A stretch of 64,000 nucleotides of DNA from Arthrobacter stackebrandtii (GTDB lineage: Bacteria; Actinomycetota; Actinomycetes; Actinomycetales; Micrococcaceae): the NCBI RefSeq assembly GCF_017876675.1, contig NZ_JAGIOI010000001.1, positions 1,860,001 to 1,924,000 on the forward strand, written 5' to 3'. The notes under the pieces were generated by a model. It saw nothing but the letters and a program-made list of their open reading frames with translations. It did not search any database and had not been told where the DNA came from. Shown piece after piece: positions 60,461 to 64,000 of this stretch; the first letter of the stretch is position 1, and the number at the start of each line of letters is the position of its first letter. The position numbers and the translations under genes were made by a program.

Positions 60461-60560
60461 GGGCCGGGCCGGGCCTCGTCGTGCAACGGTGTGAAAACTG
60501 GCACGATTGGCACATGATCATTGTCTTCCGGCCCGGCCCTTCCGACGTGGCGGTCCTGCC

Positions 60561-61787
60561 TTGAAAATCAAGACGCCGCTGGGTACGCGGGACGTCACGT
60601 TGGCGCAAGTGCTGAAGATCGGGCCGTCGCCGTTGCCATTGTGGCTGTCCTTTGTGGCGGCCGTATTTGTTACGGTCTCCGCGTTCGACGACGTTCGGCT
60701 GCTGTGGGAGGGTGACTCCGCCGGCAACATCTACTGGCTCGGGATTGCCGGGACCGTGGGGTACTGGGCCGTATGGATGGCGTTGGCTTTCGTGCCGAAG
60801 TATGTTGCCCCGGCGTTCGTGCTGATGCTTGCCATCATGCTGCCGCAGTCCTCCGTCGGCGGTCCGCTGCTGCTCGCCTTTGGCGCGGTCGCTGTGGCGT
60901 CCTACCGCGTTTCCGTACGCAGCCTGGTGGTCATGGTCGGAGGTTTCCTGACGTGGCAGATTGTGTGGGTCCTTGGGGTTGCCCACCTGGGGTCCTCCAC
61001 ATTGTGGGCCAATTTCCTTGTCATTCCGCTCCTGACTGCGCCAGGCCTCGCCATAAAGATGCTCCGGGAGAAATCTGTCCGGGCGGAGCAAACACGGCGG
61101 GAAGCCGAGATAACGGCTGCGCGCGCCGCACTTGAGGAGCGCACCGCACTGGCCCGCGAGTTGCATGACGTGGTCACACACGGGCTGACCATGATTGCCG
61201 TGCAGGCGAACCTTGGCACGCTGTCCAAGGACGGGACAGAGCAACATGAGGCGCTTGTCGAGATTGGCGGCATGGCCCGCCGTTCGCTCGATGATCTCCG
61301 CCGGCTGCTGCAGACCATGCGCGAGGAGGAACCGCGGGCGGCCGGCACTCCGGAGGCGGATTTCAGCGTCCTGACCAATCCGGCCCTCATCGATTTGTCG
61401 GAGAGCCTGGCCGAGGCGCAGCAGCGGCTCAACAACCTGGGCTTTCCCACCCGGGTCACCACGTCCGGAGACCTCGATGGCACACCCAACGGCCTGCGCT
61501 CGACAGTCCTGAGCATCTTGCAGGAGTGCACCACAAATGCCGTCAAGCATGCGGGCGTTGGCAGTGAATGCCGCATCACAGTGGCGGTGCAGGGCCAGTG
61601 GCTGGAAATGGTGATCGACAACAAGATGACTCGCGGCAAGCCGCGCCTTCCCATCTCGGGGACAGGGCTGGTGGGGCTGCGTGAGAGGGTTGCCAGGCTG
61701 GACGGGACCATCGACGCCGGGCCCGCCGACGGCTGGTGGAGCGTGCGTGCCGTGCTGCCGTTGGCCGGGCGCCACACCATCCATTAA
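60561..61787 (+). CDS. NarL-type sensor histidine kinase, multi-membrane-segment
   Basis: A protein of 408 residues. Residues 30-165 hold about five or six hydrophobic segments with hardly any extracellular loop (LPLWLSFVAAVFVTVSAF; APAFVLMLAIMLPQSS; LVVMVGGFLTWQIVWVLG), so the ligand is probably sensed in or at the membrane. A coiled linker leads to the HisKA_3 dimerisation helix with phospho-accepting His in LARELHDVVTHGLTMIAVQ. The HATPase domain has ECTTNAVKHAGVG (N box) and GTGLVGLRERVARLDG (G box). The start codon is uncertain: TTG 60561 or TTG 60507, both with weak ribosome-binding sites. It is followed by a 34-residue peptide gene and its response regulator. Confidence 0.9.
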   Translation: MKIKTPLGTRDVTLAQVLKIGPSPLPLWLSFVAAVFVTVSAFDDVRLLWEGDSAGNIYWLGIAGTVGYWAVWMALAFVPKYVAPAFVLMLAIMLPQSSVGGPLLLAFGAVAVASYRVSVRSLVVMVGGFLTWQIVWVLGVAHLGSSTLWANFLVIPLLTAPGLAIKMLREKSVRAEQTRREAEITAARAALEERTALARELHDVVTHGLTMIAVQANLGTLSKDGTEQHEALVEIGGMARRSLDDLRRLLQTMREEEPRAAGTPEADFSVLTNPALIDLSESLAEAQQRLNNLGFPTRVTTSGDLDGTPNGLRSTVLSILQECTTNAVKHAGVGSECRITVAVQGQWLEMVIDNKMTRGKPRLPISGTGLVGLRERVARLDGTIDAGPADGWWSVRAVLPLAGRHTIH

Positions 61788-61831
61788 GGCGTTTCAGGGT
61801 TGGATGGGGGCCGCAAAGCGGCAATATATGT

Positions 61832-61878
61832 TGTCCGTTTGGACAGTCTTTGCCGTTTTCGGTGTGTTTCGACTGTCC
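61832..61878. promoter_or_regulatory. Operator candidates upstream of the 34-residue peptide gene
   Basis: On the minus strand, 61832-61852 reads as a 21-base element with core CAAAGACTGTCCAAA; a second core, GACTGTCCATTTGG, lies at 61871 on the plus strand. The first also contains the palindrome GTCCGTTTGGAC (61833-61844). The same 21-base element recurs at 62903 with 19 of 21 positions identical. These are the most likely binding sites of the response regulator. Confidence 0.65.
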
Positions 61879-62021
61879 ATTTGGCTCGATTTGGCCAGAC
61901 TGGATTGTAGGTGGATGCACCAGACCGTAGCGTCAATTACGCGATGTGGTGGTTGGGGGTTCATCGAAAGCATCACACATTGGTCCACCCGCCCACGCAC
62001 CAAGGAACAAGGAGCAAGACC

Positions 62022-62126
62022 ATGAATATCACCCCAGTGTTGGTCAGCAGCCCCGCAGTCACGCAGCTCCGCAGCAAGCCCACCGGTATTTGGCCGTCGG
62101 GATCCTTCCCCACCAACGACCGCTAA
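62022..62126 (+). CDS. 34-residue peptide encoded between histidine kinase and response regulator
   Basis: A short ORF with ATG at 62022, preceded by AAGGAGC-type sequence about nine bases upstream, ending TAA at 62124. The N-terminus is Thr/Val/Ser-rich (NITPVLVSSPAVTQLRSK) and the C-terminus is distinctive: GIWPSGSFPTNDR, with one Trp and two Pro. There is no signal peptide or cysteine, so export would need a dedicated or leaderless route. It lies between a kinase with membrane-embedded sensing and its regulator, the classical place of a peptide signal precursor. No homologue is known to me, and the role is inference. Confidence 0.65.
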   Translation: MNITPVLVSSPAVTQLRSKPTGIWPSGSFPTNDR

Positions 62127-62200
62127 GACTTGCCTGTTCCGGGATGCTCGGCGCCTGCACCGCCTGGCGTCCCGGGGCAGGCATGGTGAGCTGCGTTACG

Positions 62201-62212
62201 TAGACTGTCACC
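62201..62212 (+). promoter_or_regulatory. Leaderless promoter of the response regulator gene, with partial operator core
   Basis: TAGACT, a -10 element, lies six bases before the ATG at 62213, and there is no Shine-Dalgarno, as at 28340. The promoter sequence includes GACTGTC (62203-62209), seven of the eight bases of the repeated operator core, so autoregulation is possible. Confidence 0.55.
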
Positions 62213-62881
62213 ATGAGCTCGAATGTGGCAGAAGTCCCGTCCATTGACGTAGTCATTGTTGACGATGAAAAATTTGTTCGCGGCGCCTTGCGCACGTACC
62301 TGTCCCAAGCGCCGGACGTTGCTGTCGTCGCAGAAGGTGTCAACGGTGCCGAGGCCGTAACGCTGGCACATGAGCACCAGCCCGATGTCATGATCATAGA
62401 CATCCAGATGCCTGTCATGGACGGCATCGCGGCAATCCGCCGCATCGTGGCGGAACTTCCCGAAATTCGGATTCTTGTGGTCACGGGCCACATTTCCGAC
62501 AGGTACCTCAAGGCTGCCCTCATTGCGGGTGCCAGCGGCTACGTGGTCAAGGATGCCGAACCCGAGCGCATCATCTCCGCCGTGCGCCAGGTCAACGCCG
62601 GCGACTGCCCCATCGATGCCGCTGTCACGCACCTGCTGGTTGCCGACGTCCGCAACAGCCTTCCCGGCACGGCGGTCCGGCCCGACCTTGACCTGTCTGC
62701 CCGGGAGGAAGACGTCTTGCGGCTGCTGTGCGAGGGGTTGAGCAACAGCGAAATTGCTGCCACATTGTTCCTCTCCGAGTCAACAGTTAAATATCATTTG
62801 GTCCGTTTGGGCAGGAAGTTTAACGCGCGAGACAGGCTGCAACTTGTTGTAACGGCGCTGCGCACCGGGGCTGTACTGTAG
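62213..62881 (+). CDS. NarL/LuxR-family response regulator
   Basis: A protein of 222 residues. The receiver domain has VVIVDDEKFVRGAL (acidic pocket), DVMIIDIQMPVMDGIAAIRR (phosphorylated Asp) and VKDAEPERIISA (Lys). The C-terminal LuxR-type helix-turn-helix is LSAREEDVLRLLCEGLSNSE, then AATLFLSESTVKYHLVRLGR. The length is normal. It is the partner of the histidine kinase at 60561, with the peptide gene between them. Its start is leaderless. Targets are probably the GACTGTCC-type elements upstream of both peptide genes. Confidence 0.95.
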   Translation: MSSNVAEVPSIDVVIVDDEKFVRGALRTYLSQAPDVAVVAEGVNGAEAVTLAHEHQPDVMIIDIQMPVMDGIAAIRRIVAELPEIRILVVTGHISDRYLKAALIAGASGYVVKDAEPERIISAVRQVNAGDCPIDAAVTHLLVADVRNSLPGTAVRPDLDLSAREEDVLRLLCEGLSNSEIAATLFLSESTVKYHLVRLGRKFNARDRLQLVVTALRTGAVL

Positions 62882-62902
62882 GGACTCATCAGGGCCTGCC
62901 AG

Positions 62903-62923
62903 CAAAGACTGTCCAAAAGGATA
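62903..62923 (+). promoter_or_regulatory. Operator candidate upstream of the secreted peptide gene
   Basis: The 21-base element with core CAAAGACTGTCCAAAAGG matches the one at 61832-61852 (minus strand) at 19 of 21 positions. It lies 107-127 bases upstream of the ATG at 63030 and 22 bases after the response regulator stop. It is the second main copy of the element in the window. Confidence 0.65.
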
Positions 62924-63029
62924 GGTGCAGGACCGGCTTTTAAGGTGTCGCTCCGGCCAACCCGGACGTATGCTGGGAAGCCAGCCATGCCTTGGTGATC
63001 CACATCATAACTTCTTGAAAGGCACCGCC

Positions 63030-63278
63030 ATGAAATCCCGTTTCACAAAAGCCAGTGTTGCCGCCGCCCTCGCAGCCGGCCTGATCCTCGCCCCCGGACT
63101 GTCCCCCGCCCAGGCCGCCACGTCCGATCTGGGCACTGCCGGCACCAGCATCTCAGGCACCTCGGTGAAGCCGCCGCTGTCGCTGGGCAACGGTCCCGTC
63201 AACGGCGGCGGTGGAACGGCCACCACGTACGGACTGTGGTTCGTTCCCTGTGACTGGATGGGCTTCCGCCTCTGCTAG
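63030..63278 (+). CDS. Secreted 82-residue peptide with two-cysteine C-terminal tail
   Basis: A protein of 82 residues with a clear signal peptide (KSRFTKASVAAALAAGLILA, then PGLSPAQA, cleaved before ATSDLG). The mature part is Gly/Ser/Thr-rich and unstructured (SLGNGPVNGGGGTATTYG) and ends in the striking GLWFVPCDWMGFRLC. Its two cysteines, eight residues apart, could form a disulfide loop enclosing DWMGFRL. GAAAGG precedes the ATG. The element shared with the 34-residue peptide gene lies upstream. It may be a pheromone precursor, bacteriocin or ligand of the kinase; none is proven. Confidence 0.75.
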   Translation: MKSRFTKASVAAALAAGLILAPGLSPAQAATSDLGTAGTSISGTSVKPPLSLGNGPVNGGGGTATTYGLWFVPCDWMGFRLC

Positions 63279-63289
63279 AACATTCCCTT

Positions 63290-63320
63290 GGCGCCCGGTT
63301 GCAGGCTGCCCGGGCGCCAT
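63290..63320 (+). terminator. Intrinsic terminator after the secreted peptide gene
   Basis: TGGCGCCCGG and CCGGGCGCCA form a 10-bp perfect stem with an 11-base loop, followed by TTGTTGT. It closes the kinase/peptide/regulator/peptide cluster. Confidence 0.75.
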
Positions 63321-63441
63321 TGTTGTGCCCATGGGCACGCTAAGATGCCGGCGGGTGCACCTACGTTGTGACGGTGCGCAACTGGCTTAATGTGGCAACT
63401 TGCAGCGGTTGCTGACTAGTCCACAATGTGGCCGCGGCCGG

Positions 63442-64000
63442 CTAAAAGCCCTGCGACTTGCGGTAGCGCTGCATCTGCTGGTGCCTGCGGACCAGGCTGT
63501 CGCGGCGCGGGGTCTGGTCTGAGCCGGCCTCCTCGGCCGTCAGCTCTATGTGGTTCTGGCCAAACTGCCACAGCAGCAGGTCGTCCAGCAGCCGGTCCGG
63601 GCCGGGGGAGTAGCGGTGGTCCAGGGCCTTGCGCACATTGGAGATGATCTCCGGCTGCAGCAGCGCGGCAAGGTCCATGGTTTTGGCCAGCCCGTGGGCG
63701 GCGACCAGCTCGGCAGCCCAGCCCCAGTCGTCGTCGGCCTTTCTGTCAACGTGGGGGAGCAGGGTCTGCCACACCGCCTTGATCCGGTTGGGGGTCAGGG
63801 AAATGTTGCCCTCGCCGTCCTCATCCCAATAGCTGGTGACCGTCTCATACCTGTCATGCAGCTCCGAAAACGCCGACTCCACCGTCTCCAGCATGGCCGC
63901 AGTGGCCGTGAACTGCCGGTCAAAGTACGGGCTCCAGGCGCGGGGGTCCTGTGACTTGAAGCGGATGTCGTGTTCAATCTCGCTCCAGGCGTGCGCGAAG
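63442..64000 (-). CDS. RelA/SpoT-domain protein (ppGpp synthetase-like), 5'-truncated
   Basis: The frame is open to the window end. The first readable residues, FAHAWSEIEHDIRFKSQDP, match the AWxEIEHDIRFK block of RelA/SpoT nucleotidyltransferase domains, which make (p)ppGpp. It continues into a helical region (MLETVESAFSELHDRYETVT) and a C-terminal part with a charged tail (RRDSLVRRHQQMQRYRKSQG). The catalytic core lies beyond the window. The ATG at 63894 is internal to the frame and is not the real start. It probably produces the alarmone as a small or mid-sized synthetase. It converges with the peptide cluster. Confidence 0.72.
   Translation of the reverse strand, partial: FAHAWSEIEHDIRFKSQDPRAWSPYFDRQFTATAAMLETVESAFSELHDRYETVTSYWDEDGEGNISLTPNRIKAVWQTLLPHVDRKADDDWGWAAELVAAHGLAKTMDLAALLQPEIISNVRKALDHRYSPGPDRLLDDLLLWQFGQNHIELTAEEAGSDQTPRRDSLVRRHQQMQRYRKSQGF

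Overview
The window is chromosomal DNA of a high-GC actinobacterium, most likely an Arthrobacter-like member of the Micrococcaceae (inference). The support is strong GC bias at third codon positions, frequent GTG/TTG starts, several apparently leaderless promoters (TAnnnT six bases before the start codon), and characteristic actinobacterial families: a DUF5997/HTH-less LysR pair, a putrescine oxidase operon, a TM0106-type nuclease-helicase and an excalibur-domain HNH protein. I see no rRNA, tRNA, CRISPR array, prophage or insertion sequence. The two end genes, at 1-960 and 63442-64000, are cut by the window edges.

Layout. 1-12 kb: a truncated exported protein, a RecB-like nuclease/helicase, a zinc-protease-like protein, a TIGR01777 epimerase, an MFS exporter, a MalY/PatB C-S lyase and a divergent LysG/LysE-type amino-acid export pair. 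12-15.3 kb: three very small ORFs with strong Shine-Dalgarno sequences, an HNH/excalibur lipoprotein-like nuclease and a metallophosphoesterase. 15.4-26.7 kb: one continuous minus-strand tellurium/stress (ter) locus. It runs from a TerC-like DUF475 membrane protein through three TerD proteins, TelA, a helical protein, a divergent TerD and a repeat-bearing protein. It ends with the associated biosynthetic genes: a CitE-like lyase, a PRTase-TRSP protein, StiP and a HAD phosphatase. 27-30.8 kb: an orphan HsdR_N nuclease-like protein, adenine deaminase, a LysE exporter and an Lrp regulator. 30.8-38.7 kb: a minus-strand polysaccharide locus (PL8 lyase, hydroxyacid dehydrogenase, sugar ABC importer, DeoR/LacI chimeric regulator). 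38.9-42 kb: lutABC for lactate oxidation. 42-49.7 kb: a DinB protein, a MarR/MFS pair, formaldehyde dehydrogenase, a Stealth phosphotransferase, a FAD oxidase and a DoxX-like protein. 50-56.4 kb: a secreted M28 peptidase, then a TetR repressor divergent from putrescine oxidase, followed by a universal stress protein and an APC permease. 56.5-60.5 kb: the DUF5997/LysR-like pair, an unknown membrane protein and a proline-racemase-family enzyme.

The most unusual part is 60.5-63.3 kb. A multi-membrane-segment NarL-type histidine kinase is followed by a 34-residue peptide gene, then its response regulator, then an 82-residue exported peptide ending in a Trp/Phe-rich two-cysteine tail. A near-identical 21-base element centred on GACTGTCC lies upstream of both peptide genes, and a partial copy lies in the regulator's own promoter. 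This looks like a self-contained two-component circuit that senses or controls small peptides. I know of no description of it.

Several operons end in long hairpins (stems of 22-31 bp). Where no start codon was forced, starts were chosen by Shine-Dalgarno spacing and by where family homology begins.
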